64,000 bases of DNA from Bacteroidota bacterium (GTDB lineage Bacteria; Bacteroidota; Ignavibacteria; UBA10030; UBA8401). A model generated the notes under the pieces. The model saw only the letters and a list, made by a program, of their open reading frames with translations. It ran no database searches and was not told the DNA's origin. The DNA lies in NCBI GenBank assembly GCA_021796215.1, contig JAJYOK010000018.1, positions 1 to 64,000 of the forward strand, written 5' to 3'. Position numbers and translations under genes: made by a program. Shown piece by piece: positions 26,094 through 35,495 of the stretch. Position 1 is the first letter of the stretch, and each line of letters begins with the position of its first letter.

Positions 26094-26198
26094 TTATGAA
26101 ACCTTTTTCTTTTGCGAGCGCATCGCTTTAAGCTTTTCTTTTGCCTTTCGCATGCGCTTGCGATGCTTCTTCAACACATTGTAGCCTTTCTTGTTCAT
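26094..26198 (-). CDS. 34-residue Lys/Arg-rich protein, ribosomal-subunit-like (AURKAIP1/COX24-type)
   Basis: MNKKGYNVLKKHRKRMRKAK followed by EKLKAMRSQKKKVS: over half of the residues are basic. A Shine-Dalgarno AAAGGAGA lies ten bases upstream of ATG and an intrinsic terminator follows the stop, so it is a genuine monocistronic gene that standard length cutoffs miss. Composition and the KKHRKRMRK core match the tiny ribosome-associated proteins of the AURKAIP1/COX24 (bS22-like) type in other bacteria; that assignment is by resemblance only. Confidence 0.75.
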   Translation of the reverse strand: MNKKGYNVLKKHRKRMRKAKEKLKAMRSQKKKVS

Positions 26199-26231
26199 AG
26201 ATAGAGTTCTCCTTTGAAGGTGATAGTTGAT

Positions 26232-26410
26232 TTATGGTTCACTGCATGAATGATAAAACCCACATGTCGGACAAACTAATTTGCACTTCCGGCTGTCGAG
26301 TCTCGCTGCAGCGGGATTCCGCAATTGACACAATACTGCCAATAATGCCTCTCATTTGTTTGCACGATGCCTGCTTTTCTCTCATCAAGCAGAGAGGGAT
26401 TGGCGTAATC
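26232..26410 (-). pseudogene. Frameshifted zinc-ribbon ORF remnant
   Basis: In one minus-strand frame ERHYWQYCVNCGIPLQRDST ends at a stop; in the next frame CKLVCPTCGFYHSCSEP runs to TAA at 26232. Together they give a two-CxxC zinc ribbon broken by one base near 26295. No start codon with a ribosome-binding site was found upstream. Either a decayed small zinc-ribbon gene or a sequencing error. Confidence 0.4.
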
Positions 26411-26441
26411 ATTCTCGAAATATCTTTAACACTGGATTTAT

Positions 26442-27731
26442 TCATTGCACTTTGGATTTTCTTCGTTCCTGTTTAAGGCGTTCTATCTCTTTTTTGATAA
26501 TTTGATAGTCTGAAAATTTTGCAGTGTCAACTTCTATTTTCAGAAGATATTTTTCATACGCCTGAATTGAAGAGCGAAGGTCATGGCTTTCTTCCAACGT
26601 AATTGCAAGATAGCGAAGTGCCGCTTTATTTTCAGGATTGAACTCGAGTACATGTTGATATGCTTCAGAAGCTTTTTTCCATAACCGTTTAGTGAAATAG
26701 AACGCCGCAAGATTATTATAAATATATGAAATTGCTATGGGTTGCATTGCTTGAATGGCTTTTTCGTACGCCTCCTCAACCCCTTTAACAGAATCCACCT
26801 TCTCAAAAACATGCGCTAAGTTAAGACAATACTGTACATTAGTACTGTCCAAAGAGATCGCTTGATTGTATTCCGCTATTGAAGAATCATAATTCTCTTG
26901 TGAAAAATAAGTGTACCCTAACTATGCATGATAAATTGCATTAAGGGAGTCGAAAGAAATAGCTTTCTGAAAATATGCTGCCGCGCTGTCAAGCCCTCCC
27001 ATTCTCCTGTAACATTCCCCAATCTGAAACATCACGTCTTCATTGTTAGACTTCAGCGCCAGTGCTTGCTGATAATAATTACGAGCAGTAGGGAAGTCTT
27101 TTTTTGAATTGCTGTAATTTGCGAGAGCAACGAGGCTCGGGAAAAACTGCTGGTTCAACGCATAGGATCTCTGTATAAAAACTATTCCTGAATCGGTATT
27201 TCCCATTCTTTTCAGTGCATCACCCAAATAAAATAAGCTGAGAAAGTCTTTCGGGTCTTTTTGCACAAGAAATGAAAAAATCTCCGCTTCCTTCTTTTCA
27301 TTCTTTTTTTTGAGGTTGTAAACAATTCCCAATTGAAAATACGCAGGCAAGTACGTGCTGTCTAGGTGGGAACAAGTTTCAAACTGGTTTAACGCTTCAT
27401 CATAAAATCCAGCTTGCTTCAATGCACATCCAAACTGATATCTCCATTGTGTATTCATCGAATCATTTTCGATTGCTTTACGAAAAAACACTTTCGACTG
27501 CTGAAAATCATAAATTGCCGCACTGCTCATACCGCCATAAAAATATGTTTTAGGGGGTAGTGAAAGCGAATCATTTTGATGAATAAGATCAATGACCTTT
27601 GAATACAGTCCTTCAGAATAATATTTCGACGAAAGTTGTTCGAGCGAATCTGTACTTCCATCGAGCGAATACAAAGCAAACGAAAAACAAATCTGCAGCA
27701 AAACGATAACGACAAATCTCCAGACTTTCAT
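26442..27731 (-). pseudogene. Exported TPR protein interrupted by an in-frame TAG
   Basis: From ATG at 27731 (signal peptide VWRFVVIVLLQICFSFALYS) the frame encodes six to seven TPRs, e.g. QLGIVYNLKKKNEKKEAEIF and ALALKSNNEDVMFQIGECYR. At 26922-26924 a TAG interrupts it after AIYHA, and the same frame continues with LGYTYFSQENYDSSIAEYNQ and further TPRs to the stop at 26442. The TAG falls in the middle of a repeat where Gln or Leu is expected, so one base change (CAG or TTG to TAG) would explain it. Without it the protein is 429 residues. Either a fresh nonsense mutation, suppression, or an error. Confidence 0.8.
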
Positions 27732-27781
27732 CGTTCCCTCGTTTTCGATTTCAAAAACTGTTGCAGCGTTTTAGTTCACTT

Positions 27782-28408
27782 TCAACCCGGAAGATAACCG
27801 TCATTCATAATCAACTCTTTCCGTTTCTCTTCCGATGAAAGCAACGGCACCGCTGCTTCAAGATGGTGGACAAGCATTGCAAGCCGCCCGTTTTCCGATT
27901 GCATTGAAAGAAACGTCTGGCGCTGTTCCAGATCGAACCCTGCTTTCTGCACCATGACAAAAGACAGGAGCTTGCTCCGCTCTGTTGCTGCATCAATTTC
28001 GCTTATTCTTCCTTTGAATGCAACTCTGATCATCTGATTGTACAATCCGATCGCTTTCTGCCGCATTGGGTCGTCCATTTTTTCTTCACGGTCGAACATG
28101 AACGACACTACGCCGACATAATACGGCGAGGTTGTCTCTACGGTTTTATCAAGATGGTAGCGGCGCTTTCCTTCAACGATGATATCCAGTCTGCCGTCAT
28201 CGTACCGTTTCACAATCTCATCAACAACAGCCGTGCAGCCGATCGGGTGCAACGTTCCGTTGTCGAACAGATTGATGCCGAATTCAGAATCCTGATCAAC
28301 GCATTCTGCAATGAGAATTTTATAACGCTGCTCGAAAATATGAAGCGGAAGACGCGCGTCCGGAAAAAGGACTGCGTGCAGCGGAAAGATGGGAAGCAAC
28401 TGGCTCAT
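27782..28408 (-). CDS. Lon N-terminal (LON substrate-binding) domain protein
   Basis: A 208-residue stand-alone LON_substr_bdg domain: LLPIFPLHAVLFPDARLPLH and LHIFEQRYKILIAECVDQ at the N-terminus, RRYHLDKTVETTSPYY in the middle, helical C-terminus. No AAA or protease domain follows, so it is not a protease. Stand-alone forms are widespread and of unknown role. It is 15 bp after the superoxide dismutase gene. Confidence 0.9.
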   Translation of the reverse strand: MSQLLPIFPLHAVLFPDARLPLHIFEQRYKILIAECVDQDSEFGINLFDNGTLHPIGCTAVVDEIVKRYDDGRLDIIVEGKRRYHLDKTVETTSPYYVGVVSFMFDREEKMDDPMRQKAIGLYNQMIRVAFKGRISEIDAATERSKLLSFVMVQKAGFDLEQRQTFLSMQSENGRLAMLVHHLEAAVPLLSSEEKRKELIMNDGYLPG

Positions 28409-28423
28409 GTCTCAAAGGGATGA

Positions 28424-29032
28424 TTACACTTTTTCAAACCGCGCAACAACATCGTCCCAGTTCACAACATTCCAGAATGCGTTGAGATAATCGCCGCGGC
28501 GGTTTTGGTATTTCAAATAGTACGCATGTTCCCACACATCGCATCCAAGCAGCGGGCGCTGGCCGTCCGACATCGGGTTATCCTGATTCGGCGTTGAAAC
28601 AACAGCAAGTTTACCATCTTTCCCGATTACAAGCCATGCCCAGCCGGAACCGAATCTGCCAAGTCCCGCTTTCGTAAATTGTTCTTTGAATGAAGCAAGT
28701 GAGCCGAAAGCGCCATTGATTGCGGTAATCAATTTTCCGGATGACGGCTCTTTCACTCCTTTTTTCAGCTGCTGCCAGAACATGGTATGGTTCACATGTC
28801 CGCCGCCGTTGTTGCGCACCGCGGTACGGATCGCTTCAGGTATAGTGTTGAGCGATTTCAATAATTCGTCGGCAGATTTTTTTTCAAGATCGGCATTCCC
28901 TGTTAAGGCGTTGTTCAGATTCGTGACGTACGTGCCGTGATGCTTGTCGTGATGAATTTCCATCGTCTTCGCATCAATAAACGGTTCAAGCGCGTCAAAT
29001 GAGTACGGAAGTTTGGGTAGTTCGTGTGCCAT
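28424..29032 (-). CDS. Superoxide dismutase (Fe/Mn family)
   Basis: A 202-residue Fe/Mn SOD that removes superoxide. The metal ligands lie in [13 protein letters not shown] (His27), [11 protein letters not shown], and [13 protein letters not shown] (Asp and His); [15 protein letters not shown] is the family's second signature. It has AAGGAG upstream of ATG. Lying at the end of the SUF cluster, it may be co-regulated with Fe-S assembly under oxidative stress (inference). Which metal it uses cannot be told from sequence alone. Confidence 0.95.
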   Translation of the reverse strand: MAHELPKLPYSFDALEPFIDAKTMEIHHDKHHGTYVTNLNNALTGNADLEKKSADELLKSLNTIPEAIRTAVRNNGGGHVNHTMFWQQLKKGVKEPSSGKLITAINGAFGSLASFKEQFTKAGLGRFGSGWAWLVIGKDGKLAVVSTPNQDNPMSDGQRPLLGCDVWEHAYYLKYQNRRGDYLNAFWNVVNWDDVVARFEKV

Positions 29033-29168
29033 GGCAGCATTCTCCTTCTATTAAAATTCGTGAAACAGCAATAATGAATTAATGGTGACCACTTCCCCCT
29101 GCGAAAAATTCGTACTAAAGCTACACAAGAAAAAAACTGCTCACTGATCGCCATGTCCGAATATTTCT

Positions 29169-29212
29169 GTCGGGCATCCATTATTGGATTCCCGCTTTCG
29201 CGGGAATGGCGC
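29169..29212. repeat. REP-like palindromic repeat
   Basis: CCATTATTGGATTCCCGCTTTCGCGGGAATGG contains the CCCGC-TTTC-GCGGG hairpin and shares the ATGGATTCCCG/CGGGAATG core with copies at 2751-2790, 33909-33935 and 61493-61574. It sits between the SufT-like and sod genes and could form an mRNA hairpin. Confidence 0.6.
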
Positions 29213-29237
29213 CAGGTAATTGCAAAAAAAAATTTCG

Positions 29238-29624
29238 TCAATACATATTCAGCGCGAGCTTTGCTTCTTCAGACATCATGCTCGGATCCCAGCGCGGCTC
29301 CCAGACCACATTCACCTGCACCGATGTCACGCCTTTTACCTGTTCGACTTTTTCTTTCACTTCGGGCGGAAGGCTTTGCGCCGCCGGACATCCCGGTGAT
29401 GTCAATGTCATGTTGATGACCGCTGCGCCTTCTTTGTTCACATCCACAGTGTAAATCAATCCGAGTTCGTAAATGTTCACCGGAATTTCCGGATCGAAGC
29501 AGGTTTTCAGCGCTTCGACAATTTGATCTTTAACGATGAGCAATTCAAAAGTATTGAATTCAGACCTGTCCGCCGCCTGTTTGGCGGAATTGCCCGGCGT
29601 TTGAGAAATATTTTCATTTTCCAT
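29238..29624 (-). CDS. DUF59/MIP18-family Fe-S assembly protein (SufT-like)
   Basis: A 128-residue protein with the DUF59 core IVEALKTCFDPEIPVNIYEL and the conserved Cys of LTSPGCPAAQSLP. Members (SufT, PaaD-like, MIP18) help deliver Fe-S clusters to client enzymes. A Ser/Asn/Gln-rich N-terminal tail of about 28 residues precedes it. The start MENENIS is chosen from the downstream ATG; the longer GTG frame is possible. It follows sufU. Confidence 0.92.
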   Translation of the reverse strand: MENENISQTPGNSAKQAADRSEFNTFELLIVKDQIVEALKTCFDPEIPVNIYELGLIYTVDVNKEGAAVINMTLTSPGCPAAQSLPPEVKEKVEQVKGVTSVQVNVVWEPRWDPSMMSEEAKLALNMY

Positions 29625-29735
29625 ATTCAATCCAATTTTTAATTCAGTCACAAACCTCGAAGACGCAAAAAAAGAGGCGGATTGATGGATTACCGGATTG
29701 TTGCAAAATAAACAATCCAGTGATCCATTTATCCA

Positions 29736-30212
29736 TCAATCCTTTTTAGAATCCTCTGTTGAAACAACTGCCTTGCCCTCGGAGTTCAATGCGCCGTGCA
29801 ATGCGTGCCACGCCAGGCTTGCGCATTTAATGCGCGCAGGAAATTCTGCAACGCCGGCAAGCGCACCGAGACAGCCAAGTTCCTCGATATTTGCTTCATT
29901 ATTATCGTGAACATCACGCGTGACAAGCGCGTGAAACTTCGTGAACAATTCCTCCGCTTCTTTTTTCGTGACGCCTTTCACCGCCGTCGTCATCATTGAC
30001 GCCGAGGCTTTCGAGATTGCACAGCCAGCTCCCTGAAATCCAATATCTTTGATGAGATCGCCGTCCATGTTTAAATAGATCGTGTAATGATCGCCGCACA
30101 ACGGATTGTAACCTTCGACCAATTTATCGGCGTTCTCGATCTTCTTAAAATTTCTCGGATTTCTGTTATGATCAAGAATCAATTCCTGATACAATTCATT
30201 GAGGCCGCTCAT
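29736..30212 (-). CDS. sufU: SufU-type Fe-S scaffold / sulfur-acceptor protein
   Basis: A 158-residue IscU-like protein with the three metal/sulfur Cys: NPLCGDHYTIYLN (Cys39, Asp41), GFQGAGCAISKASASMM, and FPARIKCASLAWHAL. The 18-20-residue insert between the second and third Cys and the missing LPPVK motif mark it as SufU, the partner of SufS, which accepts persulfide sulfur at a zinc site. Its start overlaps the sufS stop by four bases. Confidence 0.93.
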   Translation of the reverse strand: MSGLNELYQELILDHNRNPRNFKKIENADKLVEGYNPLCGDHYTIYLNMDGDLIKDIGFQGAGCAISKASASMMTTAVKGVTKKEAEELFTKFHALVTRDVHDNNEANIEELGCLGALAGVAEFPARIKCASLAWHALHGALNSEGKAVVSTEDSKKD

Positions 30213-31477
30213 GCGCCAAAAATCTCCTTCACTTTTCTAAGTCCGCGGGCAAGCGCATCAACCTCTCCAATTGTATTGTAGAACGCGAATGATGCGCGCG
30301 CCGTCGCCGGAATACCGAACCGCTGCATCACGGGCTGCGTGCAGTGATGTCCCGTTCGCACCGCAATTCCTTCCTGATCTAAAATTGTTCCGACGTCGTG
30401 TGCATGAACTGTGCCGAACACAAAAGAAATCACTCCCGCTTTTTCTTTCGCTGTGCCGATGATGCGCACACCTTCAATGTTTGAAAGGGCTTCTGTCGCA
30501 TATTTCAGAAGCTCTTTTTCGTACGCAGTGATCGCTTCAAAGCCGACACCGGTAACATAATCAATGCCGGTTCCCATGCCGATGACATCGGCAATATTCG
30601 GAGTGCCCGCTTCAAATTTGTACGGAAGAACATTGTACGTCGTTTTCTCAAACGTGACGGAACTGATCATGTCGCCGCCGCCTTGATATGGCGGCATCTG
30701 CTCGAGATATTTTGTCTTGCCGTACAGCGCGCCGATGCCCGTAGGACCAAAAACCTTGTGTCCGGAAAAAACAAAGAAGTCACAATCGAGGTCGTGCACA
30801 TCAACTTTCAGATGGCTCGCTGCCTGCGCGCCGTCAACCAACACAGGAATTCCCCGTTCATGTGCGCGCTGAATAATTTTTTTGATCGGATTGATCGTTC
30901 CGAGTGAATTTGAAACATAAACGACGGAAATAAATTTCGTCCGGTCGTTCAGCAGCTTTTCATATTCGTCAAGCAGCAGTTCGCCGCGGTCGTTCATCGG
31001 TATGACGCGCAGCTTCGCTCCTTTTTCTTCGCACAAAAGCTGCCACGGAACAATGTTCGAATGATGTTCCATCGCCGAAATGATGATCTCGTCATCCTTA
31101 CCGATAAATTTTCTTCCGTACGTATCCTTCACCAGATTGATGCCCTCGGTGGTGCCGCGGACAAAAATAATTTCGCGTGAGTCGGCAGCATTAAGGAACA
31201 ATTTTACTTTGCCGCGCGCCTTTTCATATTCATACGTCGCAATCTCGCTCAGATAGTGAACGCCGCGGTGAATATTCGCATTCTGGCCGACGTAATACCG
31301 CGTCAACGTGTCTATGACAGCTTGCGGTTTTTGGCTTGTCGCGGCATTGTCAAGATAGACAAGCGGCTTTCCGTGAACTTTTTGTTTGAGGATCGGAAAG
31401 TCTTCACGAATGCGCTGCACATCAAACGACGGTGCAGTCTCGATTTCAGTTACTGCGGATTGTGATTGCGTTTTCAT
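30209..31477 (-). CDS. sufS: Group II cysteine desulfurase SufS
   Basis: A 422-residue PLP enzyme that releases sulfur from cysteine for Fe-S assembly. The PLP Lys lies in FFVFSGHKVFGPTGIGALYG and the catalytic Cys in RTGHHCTQPVMQRFG, both group II (SufS) type; the first half has LVYLDNAATSQKP. An N-terminal extension of about 20 residues precedes the fold. It overlaps the sufD stop by one base, showing translational coupling. Confidence 0.95.
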   Translation of the reverse strand: MKTQSQSAVTEIETAPSFDVQRIREDFPILKQKVHGKPLVYLDNAATSQKPQAVIDTLTRYYVGQNANIHRGVHYLSEIATYEYEKARGKVKLFLNAADSREIIFVRGTTEGINLVKDTYGRKFIGKDDEIIISAMEHHSNIVPWQLLCEEKGAKLRVIPMNDRGELLLDEYEKLLNDRTKFISVVYVSNSLGTINPIKKIIQRAHERGIPVLVDGAQAASHLKVDVHDLDCDFFVFSGHKVFGPTGIGALYGKTKYLEQMPPYQGGGDMISSVTFEKTTYNVLPYKFEAGTPNIADVIGMGTGIDYVTGVGFEAITAYEKELLKYATEALSNIEGVRIIGTAKEKAGVISFVFGTVHAHDVGTILDQEGIAVRTGHHCTQPVMQRFGIPATARASFAFYNTIGEVDALARGLRKVKEIFGA

Positions 31478-32895
31478 TATGAATGAGATTCGTCCTGCTG
31501 AAAGTCCCTTTGGGAAAAATCCGCCGCGGCGGAATGAACAATTTCAGGAAGCTCCGACATCACCACGTTGTCAGCAAGCTTCGCGATAATCAGAGTATCA
31601 ACATAATGACGAAGCTCTGCGTTATTGATATACTTCGTCACTTCAGCCGCAAAACCGGTGGTGAGGATGCCGCGCGCCGCTTCTTCACCAATGCCCCTAC
31701 TCTTCACGTAAAATAACGACATCGGATCCATTCCGCCGACAGTTGCACCGTGCGTACATTTCACATCATCGGCAAAAATTTCAAGCTGCGGTTTCGTATC
31801 AACGGTCGCACGGTCGGATAACAAAAGGTTTTTGTTGGTTTGCTTCGAATCCGTTTTTTGCGCAATCTGCCGCACAAATATTTTTCCGTTGAACACCGCG
31901 CGTGAATTTCCGGTAACGATTCCTTTGACTACTTCGCGGCTCGAACATTCCGGTTGTGTATGATCAATGATCGTGTGATGGTCAATCAATTGTTCGCCTG
32001 CCGTAATATACAGCCCGTCAAGCATGGACTCACAGTGTTCGCCGGCAATTTCAATATTTAAATCGTTGCGGGCAATTCTTGATCCCAGCGCAAGGCTGAA
32101 TCCGGTAAACCGGCTTTCTTTTTCCTGCATTACCTGCATCGTTCCGACATGGAATGCGTTGACGCCTTCGCGCTGTTCTTTCACAAAATCTAGCGCGGCG
32201 TTTTGTCCGACAAAAATTTCAGTCACCGCATCTGACAATGAAACACTTTCTTGGGCAGAAGCGTACGTTTCAACAACTGTTGCATGTGCGCCTTCTTCAA
32301 GAAGAATTAAATTGCGCGGGTATGACACGAGCGGAGTGCCGTCATCTGCCTGCGAAGAATACATTAAAATCTGAATCGGCACTTCAACATGTATATCTTT
32401 CGGAATGCGCAAAAGCACGCCGTCGCGAAGGTACGCCGTGTTCAGCGCAGCAAACACGCTGCGGTCGCTCGGCACATGCTTGTTCAAAAATTGTTTCAGC
32501 ATCTCCGGAAATTTTGCCGCTGCCTTTTCCAGGCTTTCAATTTCTACAGCCGGGGGAAGCGCTGACAAATTTGAAAGTGAGGATGAAAAACGTCCGTTTA
32601 CAACTGCCACGTACGATTTTGCGCTCTCTGAATAAACGTACGGTGAAAGCTTCTCTCTCGTCACGCTCACACGATAATGTTCGGACGCGTAACGGAACGG
32701 TACTTTCAAAAGCGGCACAATGTTGGTGAAGCGCCAATCTTCATGACGCAGCGTCGGGAAACCGAGAGCGGAAAAATTTGACATTCCCGCGGCACGAACA
32801 TCTTTCATCCACGCCGGTGCTGATGATGCACCGTTCGAGCTGAACGCTTCAAAGTCCGATTGGTAGTACTGAATTTCTTTTAATTCTTTCGGCAT
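31477..32895 (-). CDS. sufD: Fe-S cluster assembly protein SufD
   Basis: A 472-residue SufD of the SufBCD scaffold. The beta-helix core and C-terminal signature (KCTHGATVGGMDPMSLFYVK and SRGIGEEAARGILTTGFAAE) are characteristic. The N-terminus has the SufD pattern LGFPTLRHEDWRFTNIVPLL. It is preceded by two palindromes (32923-33009) that separate it from sufC. Confidence 0.94.
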   Translation of the reverse strand: MPKELKEIQYYQSDFEAFSSNGASSAPAWMKDVRAAGMSNFSALGFPTLRHEDWRFTNIVPLLKVPFRYASEHYRVSVTREKLSPYVYSESAKSYVAVVNGRFSSSLSNLSALPPAVEIESLEKAAAKFPEMLKQFLNKHVPSDRSVFAALNTAYLRDGVLLRIPKDIHVEVPIQILMYSSQADDGTPLVSYPRNLILLEEGAHATVVETYASAQESVSLSDAVTEIFVGQNAALDFVKEQREGVNAFHVGTMQVMQEKESRFTGFSLALGSRIARNDLNIEIAGEHCESMLDGLYITAGEQLIDHHTIIDHTQPECSSREVVKGIVTGNSRAVFNGKIFVRQIAQKTDSKQTNKNLLLSDRATVDTKPQLEIFADDVKCTHGATVGGMDPMSLFYVKSRGIGEEAARGILTTGFAAEVTKYINNAELRHYVDTLIIAKLADNVVMSELPEIVHSAAADFSQRDFQQDESHS

Positions 32896-32922
32896 AATTT
32901 TTTCAGAGATTTTTTACCTTTT

Positions 32923-33009
32923 GTGAATGTCTGACAGCGCTTTTTGCTGTCTGACATTTCACGGCTTAAGAGCAGATGTCAGACGGCTGAAAAAATGCCG
33001 TCAGATATC
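32923..33009. repeat. Two adjacent palindromes between sufC and sufD (TGTCTGAC family)
   Basis: First copy: AATGTCTGACAGC and GCTGTCTGACATT around a GCTTTTT loop (32926-32958), pairing except the central base. Second: GATGTCAGACGGC and GCCGTCAGATATC around TGAAAAAAT (32975-33009). The same family recurs as a pair between sufB and the sufA-like gene (35408-35493). They leave about 120 bp without coding capacity and may be mRNA processing sites, attenuators or a mobile REP pair. Confidence 0.75.
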
Positions 33010-33018
33010 GCCCCGCCA

Positions 33019-33774
33019 TTACGCAACAGCGGCGGCATCTTTCACAGAGTCGTAGCCGCTTGCTTCAAGCTCCAATGCCAATTCCTTAGTTCCCGACTTC
33101 ACGATGCGCCCGTTCACCAGCACATGAACGAAATCCGGAACAATGTAATTCAACAGGCGCTGGTAGTGCGTGACAACGATTGCTGCGTTGTCGGGGCGTT
33201 TTAATTTGGTGACTCCGTCGGCAACAATTTTCAATGCATCAATATCCAATCCGGAATCGGTTTCGTCAAGAATCGCTAGCTTCGGCTCAAGCACCGCCAT
33301 TTGGAGAATTTCATTTCTCTTTTTTTCTCCGCCGGAAAATCCTTCGTTGACCGGGCGATTGATGAAGCTCGAATCCATTTCCACAAGCTTCATCTTCTCT
33401 TTGAGCAGCTTCAAAAACTGCATCGCATCGAGCGGCTCAAGTCCGCGATGCTTACGAATTTCATTCAACCCGGCTTTTAAAAAATAGCTGTTGCTCACGC
33501 CCGGAATTTCCACCGGATATTGAAATGCGAGAAAAAGTCCTTCCTGTGCCCGTTCTTCCGGATCGAGATCGAACAAATTCTTCCCGTCAAAGATGACTTC
33601 GCCTTCCGTCACCTCGTATGCCGGATGTCCGGCAAGAACCTGTGCAAGCGTGCTTTTTCCGGAACCGTTCGGTCCCATAATTGCATGCACTTCGCCGGCG
33701 TGCACCGACAAATCTATGCCTTTAAGAATTTCTTTTCCTGCAACGTTCGCGTGGAGATTTTTAATTTCTATCAT
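33019..33774 (-). CDS. sufC: SufC ATPase
   Basis: A 251-residue ABC-type ATPase of the SufBCD complex. Walker A GPNGSGKSTLAQ, the Suf-type signature FSGGEKKRNEILQMA, and Walker B LAILDETDSGLDIDAL are all intact. It drives the conformational change that lets SufB/SufD build a cluster. The 180-bp gap to sufB contains a REP-like fragment. Confidence 0.96.
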   Translation of the reverse strand: MIEIKNLHANVAGKEILKGIDLSVHAGEVHAIMGPNGSGKSTLAQVLAGHPAYEVTEGEVIFDGKNLFDLDPEERAQEGLFLAFQYPVEIPGVSNSYFLKAGLNEIRKHRGLEPLDAMQFLKLLKEKMKLVEMDSSFINRPVNEGFSGGEKKRNEILQMAVLEPKLAILDETDSGLDIDALKIVADGVTKLKRPDNAAIVVTHYQRLLNYIVPDFVHVLVNGRIVKSGTKELALELEASGYDSVKDAAAVA

Positions 33775-33904
33775 TTGAGTTTTTTGAGTTTAAAGTTTCA
33801 AGTTTAAGGTTTTTGGAGGTTCAAGATTTGTGCTTAGAGTACCTCGCTTTGAATTTTCCATATTCCATTTTACATTTCAAGCATCAAATTGAAGCCAAGT
33901 CAAA

Positions 33905-33935
33905 AAAATGGACTCCGTTTTCGCGGGAATGACGC
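33905..33935. repeat. REP-like fragment
   Basis: ATGGACTCCGTTTTCGCGGGAATGACG matches the arm of the dispersed REP-like family; lone half, with the other arm absent. It lies in the 179-bp gap between sufB and sufC, which is otherwise A/T-rich with short GTTTAAG/TTTCAAG repeats. Confidence 0.5.
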
Positions 33936-33953
33936 TAACCAGTTATACACACA

Positions 33954-35387
33954 CTATCCAACACTTCCTTCAAGACTGATGCCGAGCAATTTTTGCGCTT
34001 CAACGGCAAATTCCATCGGCAAATTCTTAAAGACTTCTTTTGCAAAACCATTGACGATCATTGAAATTGCATTTTCCGTATCAATGCCTCGCTGTTTGCA
34101 ATAAAAAAGCTGATCTTCACCAATCTTTGACGTGGACGCTTCGTGCTCAACACTCGATGACGTATTCCGCACTTCGATGTACGGAAAAGTATTCGCGCTG
34201 CATTTGTTGCCGATGAGCATGGAATCGCACTGCGTATAATTGCGTGCGTTCGTTGCATTTGGCACAACTTTAATTTGTCCTCGGTATGTGTTATTCCCTT
34301 GCCCCGCAGAAATTCCTTTCGAAATGACCGTGCTCTTGGTGTTCTTTCCGATGTGCGTCATCTTCGTTCCGGTATCTGCATTTTGGTGATTGTTGACAAC
34401 GGCAACCGAATAAAATTCTCCGATAGAATTGTCGCCGAGCAAAATCACGCTCGGATATTTCCATGTGATCGCGGAACCGGTCTCAACCTGCGTCCACGAG
34501 ATTTTGGAATTTTTTCCTGCACACTTGCCGCGCTTCGTAACAAAATTATAGATGCCGCCAAGCCCTTGTTTATTTCCCGCATACCAGTTCTGCACTGTCG
34601 AATATTTGATCTGCGCATCGTCGAGAGCAACAAGCTCGACAACCGCCGCGTGCAGCTGATTCGTATCGCGGATCGGCGCGGTGCATCCTTCAAGATAGCT
34701 GACATACGCGCCTTCTTCTGCAACGATCAATGTGCGCTCGAATTGTCCTGTCTCCGCAGCATTGATTCGGAAATATGTCGAAAGCTCCATCGGACAACGG
34801 ACGCCCTTCGGAATGAAACAAAATGAACCATCAGTAAACACGGCAGAATTCAGCGCAGCAAAAAAATTATCCGTTGGCGGAACGACCGAGCCGAGATATT
34901 TTTGCACAAGATCGGGATGTTTTTGAATCGCTTCGGACATCGAGCAGAAAATAATTCCCTGCTTCGCAAGCGTTTCCTGAAACGTCGTCGCAACAGAGAC
35001 GCTGTCAAACACAGCATCAACGGCAACGCCGCTTAATCGCTTTTGTTCGTTCAGCGAGATGCCAAGCTTTTCGTACGTCTCAAGAATTTCCTTATCCACT
35101 TCTTCAATGCTGTTTGCCTTCGGATTTTTCTTCGGAGCGGAATAATAGCTTATGCTTTGATAATCAATCTTCGGGTACGTGAAATTCGGCCAATGCGGCT
35201 CTTCCATGGTCAGCCAATGACGGAACGCCTTCAGCCGCCAGTTCAACATAAATTCTGGCTCGCCCTTTTTTTGCGAAATAAGACGAATGATATCTTCGTT
35301 CAATCCCGCCGGCACAGTATCCGTGGCAACATCGGTCACGAATCCGTACTTGTATTCTTTATTTACGAGAACTTCCATTGAATCCAT
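33954..35387 (-). CDS. sufB: Fe-S cluster assembly protein SufB
   Basis: A 477-residue SufB, the core scaffold on which Fe-S clusters are built. Signature segments include [60 protein letters not shown] and the C-terminal [27 protein letters not shown]. It lies downstream of the sufA-like gene with paired palindromes between. Confidence 0.96.
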   Translation of the reverse strand: MDSMEVLVNKEYKYGFVTDVATDTVPAGLNEDIIRLISQKKGEPEFMLNWRLKAFRHWLTMEEPHWPNFTYPKIDYQSISYYSAPKKNPKANSIEEVDKEILETYEKLGISLNEQKRLSGVAVDAVFDSVSVATTFQETLAKQGIIFCSMSEAIQKHPDLVQKYLGSVVPPTDNFFAALNSAVFTDGSFCFIPKGVRCPMELSTYFRINAAETGQFERTLIVAEEGAYVSYLEGCTAPIRDTNQLHAAVVELVALDDAQIKYSTVQNWYAGNKQGLGGIYNFVTKRGKCAGKNSKISWTQVETGSAITWKYPSVILLGDNSIGEFYSVAVVNNHQNADTGTKMTHIGKNTKSTVISKGISAGQGNNTYRGQIKVVPNATNARNYTQCDSMLIGNKCSANTFPYIEVRNTSSSVEHEASTSKIGEDQLFYCKQRGIDTENAISMIVNGFAKEVFKNLPMEFAVEAQKLLGISLEGSVG

Positions 35388-35407
35388 AACAGTCTCCGAT
35401 TACAAGG

Positions 35408-35493
35408 TGATGTCTGACGGCGTCTTTCAGCCGACTGGCATCTTAATTTTACTTTCGCTCAATGTCAGACAGCATAAAGCGCTGTCAGACATT
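35408..35493. repeat. Two adjacent palindromes between sufA-like and sufB genes (TGTCTGAC family)
   Basis: GATGTCTGACGGC / GCCGACTGGCATC (35409-35442) and AATGTCAGACAGC / GCTGTCAGACATT (35461-35488), the second followed by six T on the plus strand. Same family and same pairwise arrangement as at 32923-33009. Confidence 0.75.
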
Positions 35494-35495
35494 TT

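Noticed and set aside
26239-26445. 68-residue minus-strand ORF over the zinc-ribbon remnant
   Set aside because: A third frame without CxxC motifs; the zinc-ribbon reading explains the conservation better.
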